A DNA stretch of 64,000 nt from Xenophilus sp. Marseille-Q4582 (GTDB lineage: Bacteria > Pseudomonadota > Gammaproteobacteria > Burkholderiales > Burkholderiaceae_C). The position numbers were made by a program, and so were the translations under genes. Shown piece by piece: positions 46,401-55,682 of the stretch (within the stretch, counting starts at the first letter, position 1; each line of letters starts with the position of its first letter). The stretch lies in the NCBI RefSeq assembly GCF_916700565.1, contig NZ_CAKAKO010000001.1, forward strand, positions 248,001-312,000, written 5' to 3'. A model generated the notes under the pieces. It had not been told where the DNA came from and ran no database searches. It saw only the letters and a program-made list of their open reading frames with translations.

Positions 46401-47081
46401 TTATTGCGGCGCATGCGGCGCGCGGGGCGTGCCGTTGGCCGGGGCCGGCCGGCCGAAGCTGCGCTCGATGGCGCGCAGCGCCTCCAGCCGGTCGTTGAGC
46501 TGGTCGATGCGGCGCTGGGCGTCCTTGAGCTGCTGGCCCTGGCGGTCGCGCTCGTCTTCCACGCGGCGCTGCTCCTGGTAGCGCGCCACCAGCAGGCGCG
46601 CCAGCGGCTGCAGGGCGCGGCCGGTTTCGCTGTTGTCGGCCGCCACGCGCTGCATCAGGCCCAGCGCGCGCGCCAGGTCGGCGGCATTGCGGGTCTGCGC
46701 GAGCGCGATGGCCTGCTGCATCAGCAGCGTGGGGTCGTTGCTCGCGCTGCCGGCGGCGTCGTTGAGGCGCGCGACTTCGGCGCTGAGGTCGGCCGCCGAC
46801 AGGCTGCGCACGCGGTCCGCATGGGCGAGCATGTGGCCCACCGGTCCGGGCGCGCGCGGCTGCATCTGCGTGGCGGGAGCCTGCGGTTCGGCTTCGACCG
46901 GGCGCAGCGCCGGGGCGGCGCGGGCGGGCGGGGCTGGCGGCCGGCGGGGCCGGCGGCGGGGCGGCGCCGGGGCCTCGGGGGCGGCCGACGGCAGGGTGCA
47001 GGCCGAGAGCAGCGCGCTCAGGGCCAGCAGCAGGCCGGGCGCGCGGGCCAGGCCGGGTCGGCGGGGAAATCGTTGGGGCAT
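46401..47081 (-). CDS. QseG-like lipoprotein of the GlrKR operon
   Basis: 226 residues. Signal peptide with lipobox LSAC, so an outer-membrane or periplasmic lipoprotein. A Pro/Arg/Ala-rich linker (about 35-60) precedes a helical domain ending in a coiled-coil-like stretch (DERDRQGQQLKDAQRRIDQL). In Enterobacteria QseG sits between glrK and glrR and touches GlrK in the periplasm. Position, lipobox and coiled coil here fit that role, although sequence similarity cannot be judged by eye. Ten bases separate it from both glrK and glrR. Confidence 0.75.
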   Translation of the reverse strand: MPQRFPRRPGLARAPGLLLALSALLSACTLPSAAPEAPAPPRRRPRRPPAPPARAAPALRPVEAEPQAPATQMQPRAPGPVGHMLAHADRVRSLSAADLSAEVARLNDAAGSASNDPTLLMQQAIALAQTRNAADLARALGLMQRVAADNSETGRALQPLARLLVARYQEQRRVEDERDRQGQQLKDAQRRIDQLNDRLEALRAIERSFGRPAPANGTPRAPHAPQ

Positions 47082-47091
47082 GTGAAAGCGT

Positions 47092-48585
47092 TCAGGCGGA
47101 GCGCGGCAGTTCGATGCGGAAATGCGCGCCGGGGCCGTGGGGATCGTGGGGCAGCAGCTCGATGCGGCCCCCGTGGGCTGCAATGTACTCCTGCACGATG
47201 GACAGGCCGATGCCGGTGCCTTTGACCGCATGCTCGGGCTGGCGTTCGCCGCGGTAGAAAGGCTCGAACACGCGCTCGCGGTCTTCGGGCGCCACGCCGG
47301 GGCCGGCGTCCTGCAGGTCGATGAACACGGTGTCGGGGCTGGCCGAAACGGTGAAGGCGATGGTGCCGCCGCGCGCCGAGAAGCGGATCGCGTTGGACAG
47401 CAGGTTGCCGATGACGGTGCCCAGCTTGCCCGGATCCACGTGCACGGCCACGGGCTCGCCCTCGGCGCGCACCTGCAGGCCCTGGGCCTGCCATTGCAGG
47501 CGCTGGGCTTCGATCTGGCTTTCGATCAGCGGCAGCAGCGGTGTGCGCTCGCGCTGGAGCTGGCGCGCCTCGAAGGCGGCGGCGTTGAAGCGCAGCAGCG
47601 CCTCGATCTGGCCCTGCAGCGCGACGGTGTTCTGTTGCAGGATCTGCGCCACTTCCCGCTGCGCCGGGTTCAGCGCGCCGGTCACGCCTTCTTCCAGCAG
47701 CGACACGCCTTCGCGCAGCGCGGCCAGCGGCGTCTTGAGTTCATGCGACACGTGCCGCAGGAAACGCGCCTTGTCGGCGTCCAGCTCCATCAGCCGCAGG
47801 CGCAACCAGTCCAGCTCCTGCGACACGCGGCGCACGTCCGCGGGGCCGTGGATGTCGATGGGTTCGTCCAGCCGGTTCTCGCCCAGGCCGTGGATGGCGC
47901 GCTCCAGCCGCTTGAAGGGGCGCGCGAGCCAGATGCCGAAGGCCAGCGCCATCGCCACCGACAGCGCGGCCGCCGCGATCACCTGCTGCATCAGGCGCCG
48001 GCGCGCGCGCTCCAGCCGCTCGGCCAGCGCATTGTTCTGCGCCTCGATCAGGAACTGGGCCTGCTGCGCGATCTGGGTGTTGATGGTTTCCAGCTCGCGG
48101 AACTGCATGGCCATCGAGCCTTCGCGTGCCAGCGCCGTGTCGGCGGGGCCGCTCAGCAGTTCCTCGATGAGCGCCAGCTGCGCGCGCCACTGCTCGGCCG
48201 ATTGCGCGAGCAGGCCGTTGTCTACCAGCCGCTGCACCACGGCCTGCGCGTCGCGCGAGGCGTCGTTGAAGCGCCGCCGCAGCACCGCGTCGTTGAGCAC
48301 CAGCGACTGGCGGCCCGAGCGCTCCATGGCCGCGCTGCGCTCGGCCAGCGTCTGCGCCGCGCCCGACAGCTGCAGCGCGCTGCGCGCCGTGTCGCGGCTT
48401 TGCTTCATCAGCTCGTCGTACTGGAACACGGCGCGCAGCGCCACCGCCAGCAGCAGCGCGGTGATGAGCAGGAAGGCGAACAGCAGCAGCTGCTGGAAGG
48501 AGCCGCGGGCCCGCGTGCGCGGGCCCGGGCGCTGCCGCGCGCCGGCCGGCGCCAGCGGCTGCACGGCGCTGTCGGGGCCCGACAT
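47092..48585 (-). CDS. glrK: Sensor histidine kinase GlrK (QseE-like)
   Basis: 497 residues. Membrane helices at about 32-52 and 202-221 enclose a helical periplasmic sensor of about 150 residues. A HAMP segment (LARPFKRLERAIHGLG) is followed by the phospho-acceptor H281 (HVSHELKTPLAAL), N box IGNLLSNAIRFSA, and G boxes LQDAGPGV and VKGTGIGLSIVQEY. Its ATG overlaps the miaB stop (ATGA), so sensor expression is tied to miaB. Partner regulator is GlrR two genes on. Confidence 0.87.
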   Translation of the reverse strand: MSGPDSAVQPLAPAGARQRPGPRTRARGSFQQLLLFAFLLITALLLAVALRAVFQYDELMKQSRDTARSALQLSGAAQTLAERSAAMERSGRQSLVLNDAVLRRRFNDASRDAQAVVQRLVDNGLLAQSAEQWRAQLALIEELLSGPADTALAREGSMAMQFRELETINTQIAQQAQFLIEAQNNALAERLERARRRLMQQVIAAAALSVAMALAFGIWLARPFKRLERAIHGLGENRLDEPIDIHGPADVRRVSQELDWLRLRLMELDADKARFLRHVSHELKTPLAALREGVSLLEEGVTGALNPAQREVAQILQQNTVALQGQIEALLRFNAAAFEARQLQRERTPLLPLIESQIEAQRLQWQAQGLQVRAEGEPVAVHVDPGKLGTVIGNLLSNAIRFSARGGTIAFTVSASPDTVFIDLQDAGPGVAPEDRERVFEPFYRGERQPEHAVKGTGIGLSIVQEYIAAHGGRIELLPHDPHGPGAHFRIELPRSA

Positions 48586-49982
48586 CAGGCGGCCAGCGGC
48601 GCGTTCGACGGCGCAGCCGGCAATGCGCTGCCGAAGGCAGTGCCCTCGGCCGTCACCACCTCGCCGCGCAGCGTGTGCGAGAGCGCGCGGGTGATCCTCA
48701 CGTCCACCATCTGGCCGACCAGGCGCGCATGCGCGGCTTCAGGCGCTTCGAAATTGACGACGCGGAAACAGTCGGTGCGGCCCATGAGTTCCTTCGGGTC
48801 CTTCTTCGAGGGACCTTCCACGAGGATGCGCTGGGTCTGGCCCACCAGCGCGTCGGACAGGCGCTTCACGTTGTCGTCGATGGTCTTCTGCAGGTGCTGA
48901 AGGCGCCGGAGCTTGACCTCGTGCGGCGTGTCGTCGTGCAGCTGCGCCGCCGGCGTGCCGGGCCGCGGGCTGAAGATGAAGCTGAAGCTGGCGTCGAAGC
49001 CGACGTCCTCGATCAGCTTCATCATCTTGCCGAAGTCGTCGTCGGTCTCGCCCGGAAAGCCGACGATGAAATCGCTCGACAGTGCCAACTGCGGGCGGAT
49101 GGCGCGGAGCTTGCGGATCGTGCTCTTGTATTCCATGGCCGTGTAGCCGCGCTTCATCGCCATCAGGATGCGGTCGCTGCCGTGCTGCACGGGCAGGTGC
49201 AGGTGGCTCACCAGCTGTGGCACCTTGGCATACGCCTCGATCAGCCGCGGTGTGAACTCGTTCGGGTGGCTGGTCGTGTAGCGGATGCGCTCGATGCCCG
49301 GGATCTCGGCGATGTACTCGATGAGCAGCGCGAAGTCGGCAATCTCGGCCGTGTCGCCCATCCGGCCGCGGTACGCGTTCACGTTCTGGCCCAGCAGCGT
49401 GATCTCGCGCACGCCCTGGTCGGCCAGGCCCGCCACCTCCACCAGCACGTCGTCCAGCGGGCGGTTGACCTCCTCGCCGCGGGTGTAGGGCACCACGCAG
49501 TAGCTGCAGTACTTGGAGCAGCCTTCCATGATCGACACGTAGGCCGTCGCGCCCTCGACGCGCGCGGGAGGCAGGTGGTCGAACTTCTCGATTTCGGGGA
49601 AGGAGATGTCCACCTGCGGGCGCTTCTCGGCCTCGCGCCGCGCCAGCATCTCGGGCAGGCGGTGCAGGGTCTGCGGGCCGAACACCACATCGACATAGGG
49701 TGCGCGCTGGATGATGGCGTCGCCCTCCTGGCTGGCGACGCAGCCGCCGACGCCGATCTTCACGCCCTTGGCCTTCAGGTGCTGCACACGGCCGAGGTCG
49801 GAGAACACCTTCTCTTGCGCCTTCTCGCGCACCGAGCAGGTGTTGAAGAGGATCAGGTCGGCTTCCTCTACGTCCTGCGTGGGGGTGTAGCCCTCGGCGG
49901 CGGCGAGCAGGTCGGCCATCTTGTCCGAGTCGTACTCGTTCATCTGGCAGCCGAAGGTCTTGATGAAAACTTTGCGGGACAT
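48585..49982 (-). CDS. miaB: tRNA-2-methylthio-N6-dimethylallyladenosine synthase MiaB
   Basis: 465-residue radical SAM methylthiotransferase acting on A37 of tRNAs. N-terminal UPF0004 domain with [17 protein letters not shown] and the other two cluster cysteines in [10 protein letters not shown] and [10 protein letters not shown]. The radical SAM motif is [10 protein letters not shown]-terminal TRAM domain has [21 protein letters not shown] at 49982. Codes upstream of glrK in one operon. Confidence 0.97.
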   Translation of the reverse strand: MSRKVFIKTFGCQMNEYDSDKMADLLAAAEGYTPTQDVEEADLILFNTCSVREKAQEKVFSDLGRVQHLKAKGVKIGVGGCVASQEGDAIIQRAPYVDVVFGPQTLHRLPEMLARREAEKRPQVDISFPEIEKFDHLPPARVEGATAYVSIMEGCSKYCSYCVVPYTRGEEVNRPLDDVLVEVAGLADQGVREITLLGQNVNAYRGRMGDTAEIADFALLIEYIAEIPGIERIRYTTSHPNEFTPRLIEAYAKVPQLVSHLHLPVQHGSDRILMAMKRGYTAMEYKSTIRKLRAIRPQLALSSDFIVGFPGETDDDFGKMMKLIEDVGFDASFSFIFSPRPGTPAAQLHDDTPHEVKLRRLQHLQKTIDDNVKRLSDALVGQTQRILVEGPSKKDPKELMGRTDCFRVVNFEAPEAAHARLVGQMVDVRITRALSHTLRGEVVTAEGTAFGSALPAAPSNAPLAA

Positions 49983-50090
49983 GGGGCACCTCGGTCGAGG
50001 GGGCGAGGCCGTGCGCCTCAGGCAGGGCGCGACCACGGAAAAAGGGAAAAGGCCGCTGTCGCGGCCGGTGCGAAGGAAGCGGGCGGGGGC

Positions 50091-50570
50091 CTATTCGTTC
50101 TCGGCGCGCGAGACGAAAGGCCAGAAATTCAGGAAGGGCGTGCCGCCGGCCGACACGCGCGCGGCGCCGGCTTCGGTGGGCGTGAGGATCCACACGTCGC
50201 TGACCAGCCCGGCCGCGTCGCGGCGGTAGTTCACCGCCAGGTACTGGCCACCGAGGGTGCTGGGCACGGCCAGCATGTTCTGCGCATTGCGGATGCGCGC
50301 GCCCGGCGCGAGCCGCTCGGCGCGGCCGTCGAGCTCGACCTCGGGAAAGACGCCGAAGGCGATCTTGCCGCGCAGGGTGTTGACCGGGAAATTGCGGCCG
50401 CCCAGGGCCGCTTCATTCTGGGTCTGCACCGGCGCGGCGAGGGTTTCCTGGGCCTGCGCCGGCCCCTGCAGCGCGACGGCGAGCAGGCACGCGGCGGCCA
50501 GCTGCGGCACGCGCAGCCGGAAGCAAAGGGGCGGGGGGTGAGGCGTGGGGCAGCGGTTCATGGGGTTCAT
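50091..50570 (-). CDS. Hypothetical secreted protein
   Basis: 159 residues from the ATG at 50570; a second ATG three codons on (50561) is as likely, and neither has a good ribosome site. A signal peptide is clear (PQLAAACLLAVALQGPAQAQ). The mature part has ALGGRNFPVNTLRGKIAFG, AQNMLAVPSTLGGQYLAVNYR and GLVSDVWILTPTEAGAA, and reads as a compact beta-rich periplasmic protein. I do not recognise a family. It sits alone between miaB and the histidine phosphatase gene. Confidence 0.7.
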   Translation of the reverse strand: MNPMNRCPTPHPPPLCFRLRVPQLAAACLLAVALQGPAQAQETLAAPVQTQNEAALGGRNFPVNTLRGKIAFGVFPEVELDGRAERLAPGARIRNAQNMLAVPSTLGGQYLAVNYRRDAAGLVSDVWILTPTEAGAARVSAGGTPFLNFWPFVSRAENE

Positions 50571-50647
50571 CCAGAGGCTGGCAACCGCGCATTCTAGAAG
50601 CCGGCCTGCCGCGCCCGCGGGCAAAGGCCCGGCCCGCACCGCCCGCG

Positions 50648-51298
50648 TCAGGTCGTGCTTTCGTCCAGCACGTCGCTTTGCTGCAAATGCCCGCTGTCGT
50701 TCCAGCCCACCAGGCTGAAGCCCTGCGGCGTCCACAGCAGGCGGTTGATGGCGGCATTGCCCAGCTGCCAGGTGCGCGGCGCCTGCAGTTCCTGCGAGGT
50801 GGCGGCGCGGTAGAGCAGGTCCATCACGCCGCCGTGCGCGACCAGCAGCACCAGCTGGCCCGGGTGGCGCGCCGCCAGCTCGGCCGCGGCGCCGACCACG
50901 CGGTCGCGGAACTGGCGCAGGCTTTCGCCGCCGCCCGGCGGCACGAAGTCGGGATCGCGCTGGCGCCAGCGGCGGGCGTCCTCGGGCCGGTCGGCCTCGA
51001 TCTCGGTGAACAGCCGGCCCTGGAAATCGCCGAAGGCCCGCTCGCGCAAGCGCTCGTCGGCCTGCACGATGGGCGGCTGGGCCTGGGCCTGCGCGATGGC
51101 CTGGGCCGTCTGCCAGGCACGCTGCAGGTCGCTGGCGTAGATCGCGCCGATGCTTTCCTCGGCCAGGGCCGCGCCGGTGCGCTCGGCCTGCCAGAGGCCG
51201 CGGTCATTGAGTGGAATGTCCAGGTGGCCCTGGAGGCGGCCGTCGGCATTCCACGCGGTTTCGCCGTGGCGCACGGCAAGAAGTCGGGTCACCTGCAT
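50648..51298 (-). CDS. Histidine phosphatase family protein (phosphoglycerate mutase-like)
   Basis: 216 residues of the branch-2 phosphoglycerate mutase fold. The catalytic RHGETAWNADGRLQGHLD is at the N-terminus, the second arginine region in IYASDLQRAWQTA, the acid donor near RERAFGDFQGRLF, and the second catalytic histidine in LLVAHGGVMD. Such GpmB/CobC-like proteins are phosphatases of many small phosphates; no cobalamin genes are near, so the substrate is unknown. ATG at 51298. Confidence 0.88.
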   Translation of the reverse strand: MQVTRLLAVRHGETAWNADGRLQGHLDIPLNDRGLWQAERTGAALAEESIGAIYASDLQRAWQTAQAIAQAQAQPPIVQADERLRERAFGDFQGRLFTEIEADRPEDARRWRQRDPDFVPPGGGESLRQFRDRVVGAAAELAARHPGQLVLLVAHGGVMDLLYRAATSQELQAPRTWQLGNAAINRLLWTPQGFSLVGWNDSGHLQQSDVLDESTT

Positions 51299-51380
51299 GC
51301 GGCCATTCTAGGGATACGCTTCGCAACACTTCCGTGACGCGGGCGCCGCCGCTCGCGGGCGGCGTGCAGGCGCCCGCCCC

Positions 51381-52061
51381 TCAAGGCTGGGCGGGGGCGG
51401 GCGGCGCCTCCACGGCAGGCGCCTCGCCGCCGAGCGGAATGTCCACGCGGCGCTCGCCCGCCGGCGGGTTCGGAAAGCCCTGCAGCGCGGCCCGGAACAT
51501 CAAGGGCAGCACGTCGCGGCTGCGGTGGTAGGGGCCGTCGTGGCGCGCGCGGGTTTCGTACACCACCTCGTTGCCGGGCAGCTGGCGCATCACCACGCCC
51601 ACCTCGCGCAGGTACCAGGGCTGCGGCGGCGGGCCGAAATAGCCGGGCCCGTACCAGCCGGCGCCGTACCACCCCGGTCCCCAGCCGGGGCCCCAGCCCC
51701 AGGCGCCGTAGCCGCGCCAGCGCGGGCCCCAGGGGCCGTGGTCCCACGGGTCGTCCCAGGGCGAGGGCACGCGCGTGACGCGGGCCGAGACCTGCACGGT
51801 GTAGCGCGGCGCGGCCGTGTCGGGGCGCAGGCCCACGGCGGCCAGGGCCGGGGCGGCCATGGCTTCGAGGTCGTCCTGGGCGGCGCGGGCCGGCTCGGAA
51901 TCGGTCTGCGAGGGCAGCCGCTCGAAGCGGTAGCCCGCGCCGGGCACGAAACCCTGCAGGCTCGAATGGCTGCGCACCTCGCTGTCGACCACCCAGGAGG
52001 TGGCGCAGCCTGAAAGGGCAATGCAGATGGCAGGAAGGGCAAGAACTTTGAGCGTACGCAT
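51381..52061 (-). CDS. DUF4136-type lipoprotein with Gly/Trp-rich segment
   Basis: 226 residues from the ATG at 52061 (an ATG nine bases earlier is possible). Signal peptide with lipobox LSGC. A DUF4136-like pattern follows (GAGYRFERLPSQTDSEPA, VQVSARVTRVPSPW, VVYETRARHDGPYHRS). Between them is a low-complexity run of about 45 residues made almost wholly of Gly, Trp, Tyr and Pro (about 115-160). The C-terminus is Ala/Pro-rich. Outer-membrane or periplasmic location is expected; function unknown. Confidence 0.8.
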   Translation of the reverse strand: MRTLKVLALPAICIALSGCATSWVVDSEVRSHSSLQGFVPGAGYRFERLPSQTDSEPARAAQDDLEAMAAPALAAVGLRPDTAAPRYTVQVSARVTRVPSPWDDPWDHGPWGPRWRGYGAWGWGPGWGPGWYGAGWYGPGYFGPPPQPWYLREVGVVMRQLPGNEVVYETRARHDGPYHRSRDVLPLMFRAALQGFPNPPAGERRVDIPLGGEAPAVEAPPAPAQP

Positions 52062-52214
52062 AAGCAGCATCCTTGGGTGCCCGCCACGCAAAGGGCGGGC
52101 GCCGGGGCGTCGTCAGCGCTGGCTCGGGTGCGCGCGCGGGGCGCGGCACCCTGGCGGGCCTGGGCGGCGTCTGGCGTTCCGGACCGGCCGCCGAGCCGGC
52201 CGGCCTCCCGACTT

Positions 52215-53171
52215 CTAGCCGATCTTCAGCACCTGCAGCGTCGGCAGACCGGCCGCGGGCGAGGAAGCCGGCAACTCCGGCGGATCGAAGGCCTTGTCGC
52301 CGTTCTCGTCGGCCACGCCCGTGGGCTTGAGACCCTTGAAGTCGTGCAGGGTTCCGTCGAGCAGGTGCGAGGGGGCCACGTTCTGCAGCGCATGGAACAT
52401 GTTCTCGATGCGGCCCGGATGCTTGCGCTCCCACTCGCGCAGCATGTCGGCCACCACCTGCCGCTGCAGGTTCTCCTGGCTGCCGCACAGGTTGCACGGA
52501 ATGATCGGAAAGCCCCGGTGCTGCGCCCAGCGGACGAGGTCCTTCTCGGGCACGTAGGCCAGCGGTCGGATCACCACGTGCTTGCCGTCGTCGCTCACCA
52601 GCTTGGGCGGCATGGCCTTGAGCTTGGCGGCGAAGAACATGTTGAGGAAGAAGGTGGCCAGGATGTCGTCGCGGTGGTGGCCCAGCGCGATCTTGGTGGC
52701 GCCCAGCTCGTCGGCCACGCGGTACAGAATGCCCCGGCGCAGGCGCGAGCACAGGCCGCAGGTGGTCTTGCCCTCGGGCACCACGCGCTTGACGATGCTG
52801 TAGGTGTCCTGTTCCTCGATGTGGAAGGGCACGCCCACCTGCTGGAGGTAGGCGGGCAGCACGTCCTCGGGAAAGCCGGGCTGCTTCTGGTCGAGGTTGA
52901 CCGCGATCAGGTCGAAATGCACCGGCGCGCGGGCCTTGAGCTTGAGCAGGATGTCCAGCATCCCGTAGCTGTCCTTGCCGCCCGACAGGCACACCATGAC
53001 CTTGTCGCCGGCCTCGATCATTTGGTAGTCGCTGATCGCGCGGCCCACCTCGCGGCACAGGCGCTTTTCCAGCTTGTGCGCCTCGCGCTCGATCTTGAAG
53101 CTGTTGGCGGCCGGTGCCGCGTCGGCTGGTTCGGTGCCTGCGGCGGTTTCGTCGTTCCAGACGGCACTCAT
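52215..53171 (-). CDS. ttcA: tRNA 2-thiocytidine(32) synthetase TtcA
   Basis: 318 residues. The PP-loop [16 protein letters not shown] binds ATP. The cysteine pair [10 protein letters not shown] and [13 protein letters not shown] match the iron-sulfur cluster motifs of TtcA, which thiolates C32 of some tRNAs. Also [20 protein letters not shown] at 53171. Its C-terminus after [10 protein letters not shown] extends about 30 residues in a poorly conserved tail. Confidence 0.95.
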   Translation of the reverse strand: MSAVWNDETAAGTEPADAAPAANSFKIEREAHKLEKRLCREVGRAISDYQMIEAGDKVMVCLSGGKDSYGMLDILLKLKARAPVHFDLIAVNLDQKQPGFPEDVLPAYLQQVGVPFHIEEQDTYSIVKRVVPEGKTTCGLCSRLRRGILYRVADELGATKIALGHHRDDILATFFLNMFFAAKLKAMPPKLVSDDGKHVVIRPLAYVPEKDLVRWAQHRGFPIIPCNLCGSQENLQRQVVADMLREWERKHPGRIENMFHALQNVAPSHLLDGTLHDFKGLKPTGVADENGDKAFDPPELPASSPAAGLPTLQVLKIG

Positions 53172-53199
53172 CTCGGTTCTCCATCGCGATTGAGGCTGA

Positions 53200-53228
53200 C
53201 GAGCGCAGCGAAGTCCTCAGGGCACCCG
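53200..53228. repeat. Dispersed intergenic repeat core (copy 2, inverse to 6439-6467)
   Basis: 29 bases identical to the reverse complement of 6439-6467, with partial similarity continuing outwards, for example AGCC-TTCC-CGGGTG. Located in the 79-base spacer between ttcA and folB. One of a set of small dispersed intergenic units; only two copies lie in this window. Confidence 0.7.
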
Positions 53229-53250
53229 AGGAAGAGGCTGGGGGGGTGTT

Positions 53251-53637
53251 TCACGTCTTGCTCCGAAAGACTTCGACGCCCACCGCCGCGCAGTCGGGGT
53301 AGACGTCGGGCTTGGCCGTGGACACGCGCACGGCGTGCACCTTGGGGTGCGCCAGCAGCTGCGTCAGCAGCTCGTCGCACAGCGTTTCCTGCAGGTGGAT
53401 GTGGCCCTTGGACAGGCGCTGCGCCACCGTGCGGCGGATGAAGTCGTAGTCCACCACCTCGTCGAGTTGGTCGGCCTGCGGCGTCGACACGGCCAGCGGC
53501 ACCCACAGGTCGACGTTGATGATCACGCGCTGCTCGGCGCGCTTCTCGAAATCGTGCACGCCGATGTTGATCCACACCTCGTAGTCGCGCAGGAAGAGGC
53601 GGCGGCACTGCGCCAGGAGCGGGTCGGGGACGGTCAT
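53251..53637 (-). CDS. folB: Dihydroneopterin aldolase
   Basis: 128 residues. Begins FLRDYEVWINIGVHDFEKRAEQ, then INVDLWVP, DYDFIRRTVAQRLSKG and LQETLCDELLTQLL, the FolB pattern with the catalytic lysine likely in VRVSTAKPDVYPD. Converts dihydroneopterin to hydroxymethyl-dihydropterin in folate synthesis. The ATG at 53637 overlaps the upstream reductase stop (ATGA), linking the two as a pterin pair. Confidence 0.93.
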   Translation of the reverse strand: MTVPDPLLAQCRRLFLRDYEVWINIGVHDFEKRAEQRVIINVDLWVPLAVSTPQADQLDEVVDYDFIRRTVAQRLSKGHIHLQETLCDELLTQLLAHPKVHAVRVSTAKPDVYPDCAAVGVEVFRSKT

Positions 53638-54431
53638 GAGGGGAGGTGTCTTTTCAGCAGCTCGTCGGTGACGAACATGATGTCGCGCGGCAGCGGCACG
53701 AGGTGCTGCCCATTGTCGACGCAGACCGTGGTGCCCGTCAGGCTGGGGGTTTGGGCCAGGAACAGGCAGGTGGCGGCCACGTCGACCGGGTCGATCGGGC
53801 GGCGCAGCAGGTTGGCATGCGCGGCGATGGCGAAGTTGCCCTCGGCCTGCGGCCCGCTCGGGTACAGGATGCCCGGCGCCACGCCGGCGACGCGCAGCCG
53901 CGGCGCCAGCGACTGCGCCTGCAGCGCCACCGCGCGTTCCAATGCCAGCTTGGACACCGTGTAGGAGAAATAGTCCGGGTTCAGGTTGTAGACCTTCTGG
54001 TCCAGCACATGGATGGCGCAGCACTCGTGCGTGCCGGGCTGGGCCGCCAGCTGGCGCGCCAGGTCCAGCGGCGCGATCAGGTTCACGCCGATCTGGCGCA
54101 GTGCCGCTTCCTCGTCGAAATCGGCGCCGGTGTCGGGCTCGAAGGCCGAGGCGTTGTTGACCACGCAGGTCAGCGGCGCGGCGGCCGTCAGCTGCGCCAT
54201 CAGCGCACGGCGGCCGGCGGCGGTGGTGATGTCGGCTTCCACGGCTTCGATCGAGGCCCCTTCGCCGCGCAGGCGGTGCGCCAGCGCCCGGGCCTCGTCG
54301 CCCGAGGCGCGGTACTGGCACCACACGTGCCAGCCCGCGCGCGCGAAGGCTTCGCAGAGGGCGGCGCCGAGCCGGCGCGCGCCACCCGTCACGAGCACCG
54401 CACGCGCAGGCGAAGAGAGCTGAGCGTTCAT
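53634..54431 (-). CDS. Short-chain reductase, probable dihydromonapterin/pteridine reductase (FolM-like)
   Basis: 265 residues. The nucleotide site [16 protein letters not shown] has the TGxxRxG pattern of pteridine reductases rather than TGxxxGxG, favouring NADPH. NNASAFEPDTGADFDEE follows, with catalytic YSYTVSK-type residues in DYFSYTVSKLALERAVAL. Coupled by ATGA to folB, which strengthens a pterin role such as making tetrahydromonapterin. Start ATG at 54431, divergent from the MidA-type gene. Confidence 0.85.
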   Translation of the reverse strand: MNAQLSSPARAVLVTGGARRLGAALCEAFARAGWHVWCQYRASGDEARALAHRLRGEGASIEAVEADITTAAGRRALMAQLTAAAPLTCVVNNASAFEPDTGADFDEEAALRQIGVNLIAPLDLARQLAAQPGTHECCAIHVLDQKVYNLNPDYFSYTVSKLALERAVALQAQSLAPRLRVAGVAPGILYPSGPQAEGNFAIAAHANLLRRPIDPVDVAATCLFLAQTPSLTGTTVCVDNGQHLVPLPRDIMFVTDELLKRHLPS

Positions 54432-54500
54432 GGAAGAAGAAAAAGAAGGAAAAAGGGCGGCAGGCCGGGCGCGACCCGCAGGCACTTCGATAATCGCCCG

Positions 54501-55664
54501 ATGACTCTGGAGCCCGGCGCGCAAGGCGCAACCCCCGATGCCACGCCTTCGGACGCGATGGCACGGATTATCGACGCCGCCCTGGCCCGCCACGACGGCT
54601 GGCTGCCCTTCGACCAGTTCATGGCGCTGGCGCTGTATGCGCCGGGCGCCGGCTACTACGCACACGGCAGTCGCAAGTTCGGCCACCTGCCGGGCTCGGG
54701 CAGCGACTTCGTGACCGCGCCCGAGCTGTCGCCGCTCTTCGGCCAGACCCTGGCCGTGCAGGTGCAGGAGGCGCTGGCCCACAGCGGCACCGACGAGGTG
54801 TGGGAGTTCGGTGCCGGCAGCGGCGCGCTGGCCGAACAGTTGCTGGGCGCACTGGAGGATGGACAAGGTGGGGGCGTGGCGCGCTACACCATCGTCGACC
54901 TGTCGGGCGCGCTGCGCGAGCGCCAGCGCGAGCGCCTGGCGCCCTTCGGCGACAAGGTGCGCTGGGTCAGCGAATTGCCGCAGCGCATCGAAGGCGTGGT
55001 GGTGGGCAACGAGGTGCTGGACGCCATGCCCGTGAAGCTGCTGCACCGCGTGAAAGGCGTGTGGCACGAGCGCGGCGTAGTCCGCGCGGGGCACGATGCA
55101 CGCGGCGGGGGCCGCGCGGCCGACGGCGCACTGGGCTGGGAAGACCGCCCCACCGACCTGCGCCCGCCCGTGGACATCGGCGGCCCGCACGACTACCTGA
55201 CCGAGATCCACCCGCAGGCGCGCGCCTGGGTCGCCACCTTGGCCGAGCGGCTGGCGCGCGGCGCGGCCTTCCTGATCGACTACGGCTTTCCGGAGTCCGA
55301 GTACTACCACCCGCAGCGCCACATGGGCACCGTGATGTGCCACCAGGCGCACCGGTCCGATTCCAACCCGCTCGTGGCCGTGGGCGACAAGGACATCACG
55401 GCGCACGTCGACTTCACCGGCATCGCGCTCGCGGCGCAGGATGCGGGCCTGACGGTGCTGGGCTACACCAGCCAGGCGCGCTTTCTGCTCAACTGCGGGC
55501 TGGGCCCGCGCATGGACGCGGCCCCGCTGGCCGAGCGCGCCCTGGCCGCCCGGCTGGTGCACGAGCACGAGATGGGCGAGTTCTTCAAGGTGCTCGGCCT
55601 CGCGGCCGGCGAGCCGTGGGAGCCCGTGGGCTTTGCGCACGGCGACCGCAGCCACACGCTCTGA
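54501..55664 (+). CDS. SAM-dependent methyltransferase of the MidA/NDUFAF7 family
   Basis: 387 residues. PFDQFMALALYAPGAGYYAHG and KFGHLPGSGSDFVTAPELSPLFGQ are signatures of this family. The SAM site is VWEFGAGSGALAEQLL, then VVVGNEVLDAMPVKLL and FLIDYGFPESEYYHPQRHMG. The mitochondrial member methylates an arginine of a complex I subunit; bacterial members are little studied. ATG at 54501; the gene precedes the hisN-like gene by 18 bases. Confidence 0.9.
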   Translation: MTLEPGAQGATPDATPSDAMARIIDAALARHDGWLPFDQFMALALYAPGAGYYAHGSRKFGHLPGSGSDFVTAPELSPLFGQTLAVQVQEALAHSGTDEVWEFGAGSGALAEQLLGALEDGQGGGVARYTIVDLSGALRERQRERLAPFGDKVRWVSELPQRIEGVVVGNEVLDAMPVKLLHRVKGVWHERGVVRAGHDARGGGRAADGALGWEDRPTDLRPPVDIGGPHDYLTEIHPQARAWVATLAERLARGAAFLIDYGFPESEYYHPQRHMGTVMCHQAHRSDSNPLVAVGDKDITAHVDFTGIALAAQDAGLTVLGYTSQARFLLNCGLGPRMDAAPLAERALAARLVHEHEMGEFFKVLGLAAGEPWEPVGFAHGDRSHTL

Positions 55665-55682
55665 TTTCCTTTTTCCTGCCGC

